12,125 nt of DNA, from assembly GCA_030151725.1 (NCBI GenBank), contig JASLDD010000164.1, positions 1 through 12,125 on the forward strand, given 5' to 3'. This DNA is from Solirubrobacteraceae bacterium. Lineage in GTDB: Bacteria; Actinomycetota; Thermoleophilia; Solirubrobacterales; Solirubrobacteraceae. This document shows positions 7,154 through 12,125 of the stretch, one piece after another. The notes beneath the pieces are model-generated. The model saw nothing but the letters and a program-made list of their open reading frames with translations. It was not told where the DNA came from and did no database searches. Numbering within the stretch: position 1 is the first letter of the stretch; the number at the start of each line of letters is the position of its first letter. The position numbers were made by a program, and so were the translations under genes.

Positions 7154-7789
7154 ATGAGCGCGGTCCTGTTCTTCGTCGCCGCGGCTGGCGTGATCACGGG
7201 CGCGGTGGGGGTCGTGGTGCTGCGCAACCCCTTCTACAGCGTGCTCGCGCTCGTCAGCCACCTCGTGTCCCTCGCCGTTCTGTTCCTGCTGCTGCGCGCC
7301 GAGTTCGTGGCCGCCGTGCAGGTCGTCGTGTACGCGGGCGCCGTGATGGTCCTCTACGTCTTCGTCGTCGCCTACGTGGGCGGGGAGGCGGACTCGATCG
7401 GCGAGCGTCTGCGCTCGCGCGGAGCCGTCGGCTCCGGACTGAGACTCGGCGGGGCGATCCTCGGCGGGGCGGTCGCGATCGAGCTGCTGATCGCGTTGCT
7501 GGGAACCGGCCTCGAGGCGACCAGCGGCTTCGGCGCCGGGTACAGCCCCGGGCCGCAGGCCTACGGGACCCCCGCCTACATCGGCAAGCTGCTCCTGACG
7601 CGCTTCCTGCTCGCCTTTGAGGTCGCCTCCTTCCTGCTGCTGATCGCTGCCGTCGGCGGCGTCGTGCTCGCCCGTCGGCGCGGTGGGCTCGACGAAACGG
7701 ACGAGCGAGGCGTGCTCACACCGCTCGACCTGCTGCGTCCGCGGGGAACCGGAACGACGGCCGAGGGCGTCGGGAGGCGCGGCGCATGA
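7154..7789 (+). CDS. nuoJ: NADH-quinone oxidoreductase subunit J (NuoJ)
   Basis: NuoJ (ND6-type) is a small membrane subunit between NuoA/NuoH and NuoK. Its third helix changes conformation in known structures and helps link quinone chemistry to pumping. Five hydrophobic segments are visible (about 4-22, 29-48, 53-75, 97-118 and 146-173). LRNPFYSVLAL (23-33) and the TM3 block AEFVAAVQVVVYAGAVMVLY (49-68) are highly typical, with Y60 at the position of the conserved TM3 tyrosine. FEVASFLLLIAAVGGVVLAR (155-174) is the usual last helix. The protein is 211 aa, with a polar Arg/Gly/Thr-rich tail of about 37 residues after the last helix. The start has its own ribosome site. The stop overlaps the nuoK ATG by 4 nt (ATGA, 7786-7789). 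Confidence 0.95.
   Translation: MSAVLFFVAAAGVITGAVGVVVLRNPFYSVLALVSHLVSLAVLFLLLRAEFVAAVQVVVYAGAVMVLYVFVVAYVGGEADSIGERLRSRGAVGSGLRLGGAILGGAVAIELLIALLGTGLEATSGFGAGYSPGPQAYGTPAYIGKLLLTRFLLAFEVASFLLLIAAVGGVVLARRRGGLDETDERGVLTPLDLLRPRGTGTTAEGVGRRGA
7772..7777 (+). promoter_or_regulatory. Shine-Dalgarno site of nuoK
   Basis: GGGAGG inside the 3' end of nuoJ, 8 nt before the nuoK ATG at 7786, supports that start. Confidence 0.65.
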
Positions 7790-8085
7790 GCATCGCCTGG
7801 TACCTGGCCGTCTCGGCCATCGTCTTCTCGCTGGGCGCCGTCGGCGTCATGACCCGCCGCAACCCCCTCGTCGTGCTGCTGTGCCTCGAGCTGATGCTCA
7901 ACGGCGCCAACCTCGCGCTGATCGCCTTCTCGCGCATGTGGGGCAACGGTGACGGGCAGATCCTCGCCATCGTCGTCATGACCGTAGCCGCCTGCGAGGT
8001 CTGCATCGGCCTCGGCATGATCGTCGCCATCTACCGCCGCCACCTGCCCATCGACGTAGACGAGCTCAGGGAGCTGCAGGGATGA
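7786..8085 (+). CDS. nuoK: NADH-quinone oxidoreductase subunit K (NuoK)
   Basis: NuoK (ND4L-type, MrpC-like) is a three-helix membrane subunit next to NuoN that forms part of a proton path. Helices lie near residues 4-22, 29-49 and 58-82. Both family-defining membrane glutamates are present: E35 in LLCLELMLNGANL (31-43) and E71 in TVAACEVCIGLGMIV (66-80), matching E36 and E72 of E. coli NuoK. At 99 aa it is the normal length. The start is in an ATGA overlap with nuoJ and has its own ribosome site. The stop (8083-8085) lies inside the left arm of a long inverted repeat, and a second ATG (8082) overlaps it; see the nuoK-nuoL gap entries. Confidence 0.96.
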   Translation: MSIAWYLAVSAIVFSLGAVGVMTRRNPLVVLLCLELMLNGANLALIAFSRMWGNGDGQILAIVVMTVAACEVCIGLGMIVAIYRRHLPIDVDELRELQG

Positions 8086-8217
8086 GAGACGTGCATGCCG
8101 GCGCCGGATCGGCGTCCTCGATCGCTCGCGTGCTGGACGATCGGAGATCCCTTCGATCTCCGATCGGGACGCCACGCTCCCTGCGTCCTTGCCCGACTTG
8201 GCCTGCACGTCTCTCAT
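8082..8217 (+). repeat. 136-nt inverted-repeat element in the nuoK-nuoL gap
   Basis: The ends are a perfect 14-bp inverted repeat: ATGAGAGACGTGCA (8082-8095) and TGCACGTCTCTCAT (8204-8217). At the centre is a second perfect hairpin, 12 bp with a 5-nt loop (8138-8149 with 8155-8166). Between them, GGCGTCC (8111-8117) can pair with GGACGCC (8167-8173), directly stacked on the central stem. CCGGCGCCGG (8098-8107) is itself palindromic. The whole could fold into one long arm, as RNA or as a cruciform. The left end contains the nuoK stop; the right end stops 4 nt before the G-rich nuoL ribosome site. No T tract follows, so it is not a standard terminator, and I see no convincing target duplication. 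A MITE-like remnant or an RNA processing/stability element are both possible. Confidence 0.8.
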
Positions 8218-8237
8218 GGCTGGGGGGGAGTCAATGA
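8082..8237 (+). CDS. Hypothetical 51-aa open frame bridging nuoK and nuoL (doubtful)
   Basis: An ATG at 8082 overlaps the nuoK stop (ATGA, 8082-8085). The frame is open for 51 codons and its TGA (8235-8237) overlaps the nuoL ATG (ATGA, 8234-8237), so it fills the gap exactly. AGGGAG (8068-8073) lies 8 nt upstream, a plausible ribosome site. The peptide is Arg/Ser/Pro rich, starts MRDVHAGAGS, and has no membrane segment or motif I recognise. Against a functional protein: about 19 of 51 codons end in A or T, far more than in neighbouring genes, and the frame runs through a large inverted repeat that constrains its sequence. It may be a translated spacer that couples nuoK to nuoL, or chance. It is not a known complex I gene. 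Confidence 0.2.
   Translation: MRDVHAGAGSASSIARVLDDRRSLRSPIGTPRSLRPCPTWPARLSWLGGSQ
8138..8166 (+). repeat. Perfect 12-bp hairpin at the centre of the nuoK-nuoL element
   Basis: CGATCGGAGATC (8138-8149) and GATCTCCGATCG (8155-8166) are exact reverse complements around the 5-nt loop CCTTC. This is the most stable local fold in the gap. The next bases (GGACGT-like CATCATC runs are absent, and no T run follows) give no sign of a Rho-independent terminator. Confidence 0.85.
8222..8230 (+). promoter_or_regulatory. G-rich ribosome site deciding the nuoL start
   Basis: Seven Gs followed by AG end 3 nt before the ATG at 8234. Pairing of the Gs gives an acceptable, slightly short spacing. An in-frame ATG at 8216 and a TTG at 8189 would add 6 or 15 residues, but neither has a ribosome site, and both lie in or beside the inverted-repeat arm. 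8234 is preferred; 8216 is not excluded. Confidence 0.55.
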
Positions 8238-10252
8238 GCGCAACGACCTACGGCTGGCTGGTCCTGCTCTTCCCGCTCGTCGGGATGCTCGTCATCGCGC
8301 TCGGCTTCCGCTCCCTGCCCGGGCGCTCCGCCGGCTGGATCGCGACGGCGGCCATCTTCCTGTCGTTCCTGGCCGCGCTCGGTGCCCTGATCTCCATCCA
8401 GGGCCACACCGCCGAGCACCGCCAGCTCGTCTCCTCGCTGTGGAACTACGCCTCCACCGTGGGCATCGACGCGCAGATGTCGATCCTCGTGGATCCCCTC
8501 TCGATCTTCATGATCCTGGTCGTCACCGGCGTCTCCACGCTGATCCACCTGTACTCCATCTCCTATATGGAGGGCGACCGCGGCTTCAACCGCTACTTCG
8601 CCTACCTGAACTTCTTCGTCTTCTCCATGCTGCTGCTCGTGCTGGCGGGCAACTTCCTGCTGCTGATCGTCGGCTGGGCCTTCGTCGGCGCCGCCTCATA
8701 CCTGCTGATCTCCTTCTGGTACCGGCGCACCACGGCCACCAGTGCCGGCATCAAGGCGTTCGTCATCAACGTCATCGGCGACGTCGGGCTCGTGCTCGGC
8801 ACGTACTTCATCTTCAAGCACACCCACACGCTCGACCTGCTGGGGAGCTTCCACGCGACCACGGCCGGAGCCTTCGGCCACTCCAAGGACAGCGGGGATC
8901 TCGTCGCCGGCTGCATCCTGCTGCTCGTCGGCGCCTTCGCCAAGTCGGCACAGATACCGCTTCACACCTGGCTGCCCGACGCGATGGAGGGTCCCACCCC
9001 CGTCAGCTCGCTGATCCACGCAGCCACTATGGTCACCGCCGGCGTCTACCTGATCGCGCGCATGCACCCGCTGTTCGAACTCGCGCCCGCCGCCCAGGAC
9101 GTCGGCGCGATCATCGGCGCCGCCACGCTCCTGATCGCCGGTACCATCGGCCTCGCCCAGACCGACATCAAGCGCGTGATCGCCTACTCGACCATGTCGC
9201 AGATCGGCTACATGATCATGGGCGTCTCCGTCGGCGCCTACGCGGCCGGTCTCTTCCACCTCATGACCCACGCCTTCTTCAAGGCCCTGCTGTTCATGGC
9301 CGCCGGCTCGATCATCGGAGCAATGGGCGGCGAGCAGTCACTCAACAAGATGGGCGGGTTTCGCAAAGCCATGCCCTTCACCTACGGCTGCTTCATCGTC
9401 GGCGGCCTCGCGCTCTCGGGCGTTCCTCCCTTCTCGGGCTTCTTCTCCAAGGACGACATCCTGCTCGTGACCGCCGAGCGCGGCGGCTGGCACTGGGCGC
9501 TCTACATAGCCGGCTACGTCGGTGCGTTCCTCACCGCCGTCTACACCTTCCGCATGATCTTCCGCGCCTTCCACGGCGAGCCCGTGACCGAGGCCCGCGA
9601 GCTCGAAGAAGGCCACCTCCACCACACCGACGTCCCCCGCAACCCCGCCAACGGCGAAGAGGAGGACACCGACGTGGGCTTTCCCGGTCCCACCCACGCC
9701 ATCGCCGAGCGGGCGCTGCCGATGCGCGTCGCCATGGGCGTGCTGGCGCTCGGCGCCGTCGGGGCCGGGCTCGTGCAGATCCCCAAGGTGGACTTCGTGA
9801 TCGACGACTTCCTGCGCCCCTCCTTCGCCGGCTCTGCGCTCTATGAACCGCACACCAAGAACGGGCTGCTGATCTTCGGGCTGGGCCTCGGCACCGTGCT
9901 CGCCCTGCTTGGCATCGCGCTCGCGCACCGGCTGTGGGTGGCGCGGCCCGGCACCTCCGCCACGATCATCTCGCGGGCGCGACCGCTGTATGAGCTGTTC
10001 GTCAACAAGTGGTACTTCGACGAGCTAAACGATCTGCTCGTCATACGGCCGATGAAGGCCGTCGGCCTCTTCGCCCGCAACACCTTCGAGCGCCTGTTCG
10101 TCGACGAGACGCTCATCGGCGGCACCACCGGCATCGTGCGCGCCGGCTCTGCCGCCGTACGTGCCGCCCAGAGCGGCTTCGTGCGCTACTACGCAGCCCT
10201 GCTCGTGCTCGGCGTGGCCGGCGTCGGCTTCTACTTCCTCCTTCAAGCCTGA
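8234..10252 (+). CDS. nuoL: NADH-quinone oxidoreductase subunit L (NuoL), distal antiporter-like subunit
   Basis: NuoL (ND5-type, MrpA-like) is the pump at the far end of the membrane arm; its C-terminal part forms the long lateral helix along NuoM and NuoN. The protein is 672 aa (E. coli about 613). Recognised residues are K237 in FAKSAQIPLHTWLPDAMEG (235-253), H262, D311 in QTDIKRVIAYSTMSQIGYM (309-327), H342, H346 and K350 (HLMTHAFFKALLF), and K406-D407 in GFFSKDDIL. The TM5 block reads GWAFVGAASYLLISFW (147-162), so Ala149 stands where the family has Glu, and TM6 reads NVIGD (179-183), with Val where Arg is usual. A charged stretch, residues about 450-487, is rich in Glu and His and longer than the E. 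coli loop. The C-terminal NKWYFDELND (591-600) is typical. The stop overlaps the nuoM ATG by one base. Confidence 0.96.
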   Translation: MSATTYGWLVLLFPLVGMLVIALGFRSLPGRSAGWIATAAIFLSFLAALGALISIQGHTAEHRQLVSSLWNYASTVGIDAQMSILVDPLSIFMILVVTGVSTLIHLYSISYMEGDRGFNRYFAYLNFFVFSMLLLVLAGNFLLLIVGWAFVGAASYLLISFWYRRTTATSAGIKAFVINVIGDVGLVLGTYFIFKHTHTLDLLGSFHATTAGAFGHSKDSGDLVAGCILLLVGAFAKSAQIPLHTWLPDAMEGPTPVSSLIHAATMVTAGVYLIARMHPLFELAPAAQDVGAIIGAATLLIAGTIGLAQTDIKRVIAYSTMSQIGYMIMGVSVGAYAAGLFHLMTHAFFKALLFMAAGSIIGAMGGEQSLNKMGGFRKAMPFTYGCFIVGGLALSGVPPFSGFFSKDDILLVTAERGGWHWALYIAGYVGAFLTAVYTFRMIFRAFHGEPVTEARELEEGHLHHTDVPRNPANGEEEDTDVGFPGPTHAIAERALPMRVAMGVLALGAVGAGLVQIPKVDFVIDDFLRPSFAGSALYEPHTKNGLLIFGLGLGTVLALLGIALAHRLWVARPGTSATIISRARPLYELFVNKWYFDELNDLLVIRPMKAVGLFARNTFERLFVDETLIGGTTGIVRAGSAAVRAAQSGFVRYYAALLVLGVAGVGFYFLLQA

Positions 10253-11823
10253 TGCCACTTTCGATCCTCCTCTGGCTCCCCGCCGCCTGCGGCCTGCTCG
10301 GCGCGCTCGCCTCCGCGATTGGTTCCGGCGGCCGTGGTGCCGACGTCGCGGCCCCGGGTGAGACCCCAGAGCAGCACAGGCTCTGGAGCATCCCCGGAGT
10401 CGTGGCGCTCGTCGGCTCGATCGTCGCCCTGGCCTTCGCCATCGGCTACATCGTCGACTACAAATCCGGAGGACCGGCCCTCCAGCACGTAACCGACAAG
10501 GTCTGGATCTCCACGCTGGGCATCCACTACAAGCTCGCCGTCACCGGTCTCAACGTGTTCCTGCTCGGTCTCACCACGCTGCTGTTCGCCGCGGCCGTGC
10601 TCGCGGCCAACCTGCGCGAGTGGGATCGCCCGCGTCTCTTCTACTTCCACTTCATGCTTGCCGAGTCGGCCGTGCTCGGCGCCTTCCTGGCTCAGGACTT
10701 GGCGCTGTTCGTGTCGTTCTTCGACCTCATGCTGATCCCGTTCTACTTCCTGATCGGGGGCTGGGGCCGCGAGCCCGACCGCATCAAAGCCACGATCAAG
10801 CTCGTCATCTACACGCTCGTGGGCTCGCTGCTGATGCTCGCCGCCGCCATTGCCACCGGCGTGCTCGCCGCCCAGGAAGGGGGTGGGCAGATCACGTTCG
10901 TGCTCTCCGCCCTTCACTCCCTGCCGCTCAGCACCGGATCGCAGGAGTGGATCTTCCTGTTCTTCGCCGCTGCCTTCCTCGTCAAGATGCCCGCCTTCCC
11001 CCTGCACGGCTGGATGCCCGACGGCTATCGCGCGATGCCGATCGAGGTGCTGATGGTCTTCTCGGGCGTGCTCTCCAAGGTCGGCGCCTACGGCTTCCTG
11101 GCGATCGTTCTGCCGCTCTTCCCCCAGGCGGCCGTGCACTTCCAGACTCTGATGCTGCTGATCGCGCTCGCCTCCATCCTCTACGGCTCAGCACAGGCGT
11201 TCAGCCAGACCGATGCCCGCCTGATCGCCGGGTACTCCTCGGTCGCCCAGCTCGGGTTCATCACGCTCGGCATCTTCTCCCTGAACTCCCAGGGCGCCCA
11301 GGGCGCGCTGCTGCAGATGGTCAACCACGGGCTCGTGGTGGCGCCGCTGCTGTTCATCGTGGGACTGCTCGCCCAGCGCGCCGGCGGCTCAGAGGACGTG
11401 CGCGAGATGGGCGGCCTCGCATTCCGCGCGCCGGTGCTCACCTCGCTGTTCCTGATCGTGGCGCTCGCCACCCTGGCGATCCCAGGCTCGTCCAACTTCG
11501 TCGGCGAGTTCCTGATCCTGCTCGGCGTCTTCAAAGCAAAGCTCGCGATCGCCGTCATTGCCTTCAGCGGCGTGGTTATGGCCAGCGTGTATGCGCTGCG
11601 ACTGTTCATCAGGGCGATGCACAACCGCGTCGGGCGCTCCGCCGACTCGCGTGAGATCGGCTTCCTCGACGCCGCCGTGCTCGCCCCGCTGATCGCCGTG
11701 ATCGTGTTCCTGGCGCTCTATCCGCAGCTCGCGCTGCACCGCAGCGAAAGCTCTGTCAAGGCAGCGGTGGGGGCGGTTCAGGCGAGCACCCGGTCGCCGC
11801 AGACGATCGCGAGCATGCGATGA
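10252..11823 (+). CDS. nuoM: NADH-quinone oxidoreductase subunit M (NuoM), antiporter-like subunit
   Basis: NuoM (ND4-type, MrpD-like) is the middle pump of the membrane arm. It has 523 aa and multiple hydrophobic segments. Key residues are K245 in AFLVKMPAFPLHGWMPD (241-257), K276 in SGVLSKVGAYGF (271-282), the QTDARLIAGYSSVAQLGF block (319-336), H359 in MVNHG, and E419 in SNFVGEFLIL (414-423). The TM5 block is FFDLMLIPFYFLIGGWG (156-172), so Asp158 replaces the usual Glu. After TM7 it reads HGWMPDGYRAMP (252-263) where the textbook form is HTWLPDAHxxAPT. A polar loop (about 26-46) follows the first helix. Start: TGATG overlap with nuoL (stop and start share base 10252) with no clear ribosome site, so it is probably coupled. 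The open frame extends upstream inside nuoL but is not NuoM-like there. The stop overlaps nuoN (ATGA, 11820-11823). Confidence 0.95.
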   Translation: MPLSILLWLPAACGLLGALASAIGSGGRGADVAAPGETPEQHRLWSIPGVVALVGSIVALAFAIGYIVDYKSGGPALQHVTDKVWISTLGIHYKLAVTGLNVFLLGLTTLLFAAAVLAANLREWDRPRLFYFHFMLAESAVLGAFLAQDLALFVSFFDLMLIPFYFLIGGWGREPDRIKATIKLVIYTLVGSLLMLAAAIATGVLAAQEGGGQITFVLSALHSLPLSTGSQEWIFLFFAAAFLVKMPAFPLHGWMPDGYRAMPIEVLMVFSGVLSKVGAYGFLAIVLPLFPQAAVHFQTLMLLIALASILYGSAQAFSQTDARLIAGYSSVAQLGFITLGIFSLNSQGAQGALLQMVNHGLVVAPLLFIVGLLAQRAGGSEDVREMGGLAFRAPVLTSLFLIVALATLAIPGSSNFVGEFLILLGVFKAKLAIAVIAFSGVVMASVYALRLFIRAMHNRVGRSADSREIGFLDAAVLAPLIAVIVFLALYPQLALHRSESSVKAAVGAVQASTRSPQTIASMR

Positions 11824-12125
11824 GCCCGAGCACCGTGCTTCCTCTCGCCACTGCCCACCTCAAAGGCCCACACGTCGATTTCGCCGGCCTCTCGCCGCTG
11901 ATCGCGCTGCTCGGCGGCTCCGTGCTCGTCCTGCTCGTTGGCCTGCTCGGCTCGCGTTGGATTCGCGCCCAGGTGGTGCCCACGCTGAGCCTCGGTGCGC
12001 TGGGAGCGGCGCTCGGCCTCACGATCTGGCAGTGGAACTCGCAGAAGTCAATCGTCTCGGGAGCGCTTCGCATCGACGATCTGGCGCTCGTGCTCAACCT
12101 CGTGCTGATCGCAGGCGGCGCCTGC
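11820..12125 (+). CDS. nuoN: NADH-quinone oxidoreductase subunit N (NuoN), 5' part, cut by the window end
   Basis: NuoN (ND2-type) is the antiporter-like subunit nearest NuoK. Only the first 102 codons are present and the frame is open at the window end. It begins MSPSTVLPLATAHLKGPHVD, then FAGLSPLIALLGGSVLVLL (22-40), the usual first helix of NuoN, a second hydrophobic stretch near 50-68, and DDLALVLNLVLIAGGA (86-101), the start of the next helices. Position directly after nuoM, with an ATGA overlap (11820-11823), agrees with the standard gene order. No strong Shine-Dalgarno site is seen before the ATG, so coupled translation is likely. The pumping lysines and glutamates of NuoN lie beyond the window and cannot be assessed. 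Confidence 0.93.
   Translation, partial: MSPSTVLPLATAHLKGPHVDFAGLSPLIALLGGSVLVLLVGLLGSRWIRAQVVPTLSLGALGAALGLTIWQWNSQKSIVSGALRIDDLALVLNLVLIAGGAC

Larger units (their letters stand above)
7059..7157 (+). other. Short open frame (32 codons) bridging nuoI and nuoJ; probably not a functional protein
   Basis: A GTG at 7059 overlaps the nuoI stop (GTGA, 7059-7062). The frame stays open for 32 codons and ends in a TGA at 7155-7157 that overlaps the nuoJ ATG (ATGA, 7154-7157). The predicted peptide is Ala/Arg/Pro rich and matches nothing I recognise. No good Shine-Dalgarno site precedes the GTG. The frame runs straight through the hairpin at 7070-7128. It may only serve to carry ribosomes across the gap, or be chance: stops are rare in this G+C-rich DNA, and TGA stops next to ATGAGC starts give such overlaps easily. 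Confidence 0.15.

Noticed and set aside
7070..8217. The two intergenic hairpins as Rho-independent terminators
   Set aside because: Neither is followed by a run of T, and essential complex I genes continue on the same strand with tight spacing.
8095..9846. A 583-codon + strand frame overlapping nuoL
   Set aside because: It runs out of frame through nuoL, is Arg/Pro/His rich like an out-of-frame reading, and has no homology I recognise.
10009..10251. Upstream extension of the nuoM frame into nuoL
   Set aside because: The extra residues are Arg-rich, out-of-frame nuoL sequence. NuoM homology and its first membrane helix begin at the ATG at 10252.
2..12125. A novel defence, mobile or biosynthetic system
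   Set aside because: Every full-length frame is a standard complex I subunit in canonical order; nothing in the window encodes a nuclease, transposase, toxin or unknown enzyme.

Overview
The window is one stretch, all on the + strand, of a bacterial respiratory complex I operon (NADH:quinone oxidoreductase, nuo). The order is the classic one: nuoD (3' part), nuoE, nuoF, nuoG, nuoH, nuoI, nuoJ, nuoK, nuoL, nuoM, nuoN (5' part). nuoA, nuoB, nuoC and the start of nuoD should lie just upstream, and the rest of nuoN just downstream. The DNA is very G+C rich by eye (about two thirds), with strong G/C preference at third codon positions. NuoC and NuoD are apparently separate proteins, and the NuoL, NuoM and NuoH sequences look actinobacterial, perhaps from the Thermoleophilia/Solirubrobacterales/Rubrobacter side. 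That placement is an impression from protein style, not a search result.

Layout: 2-5441 encodes the peripheral arm (end of the quinone-site subunit NuoD, then the NADH-oxidising N module NuoE-NuoF-NuoG). 5438-7062 encodes the link between the arms (membrane quinone-chamber subunit NuoH and the two-cluster ferredoxin-like NuoI). 7154-12125 encodes the membrane arm (NuoJ, NuoK and the antiporter-like NuoL, NuoM, NuoN). Electrons enter at FMN in NuoF, run through the Fe-S chain in NuoF/NuoE/NuoG and NuoI, and reach quinone at NuoD/NuoB/NuoH; the membrane subunits pump ions. Most genes overlap by 1 or 4 nt or lie 2-3 nt apart, so they are almost certainly co-transcribed and translationally coupled. 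No promoter or terminator is visible inside.

Only two junctions are loose: nuoI-nuoJ (91 nt) and nuoK-nuoL (148 nt). Each is largely filled by a long inverted repeat able to fold into a hairpin, so the nuoJ-nuoK pair is bracketed by two structured elements. Each gap is also spanned by a short open frame that overlaps the stop of the gene before and the start of the gene after by 4 nt. These are the least explained parts of the window.

The other notable signal is in the proton-pumping subunits. NuoL has Ala where the family's TM5 glutamate is expected, and Val where a conserved TM6 arginine is expected, while its other expected channel residues are present. NuoM has Asp in place of the TM5 glutamate. 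Otherwise this is a complete-looking, intact housekeeping complex I; I see no mobile element gene, RNA gene, CRISPR array or defence system.
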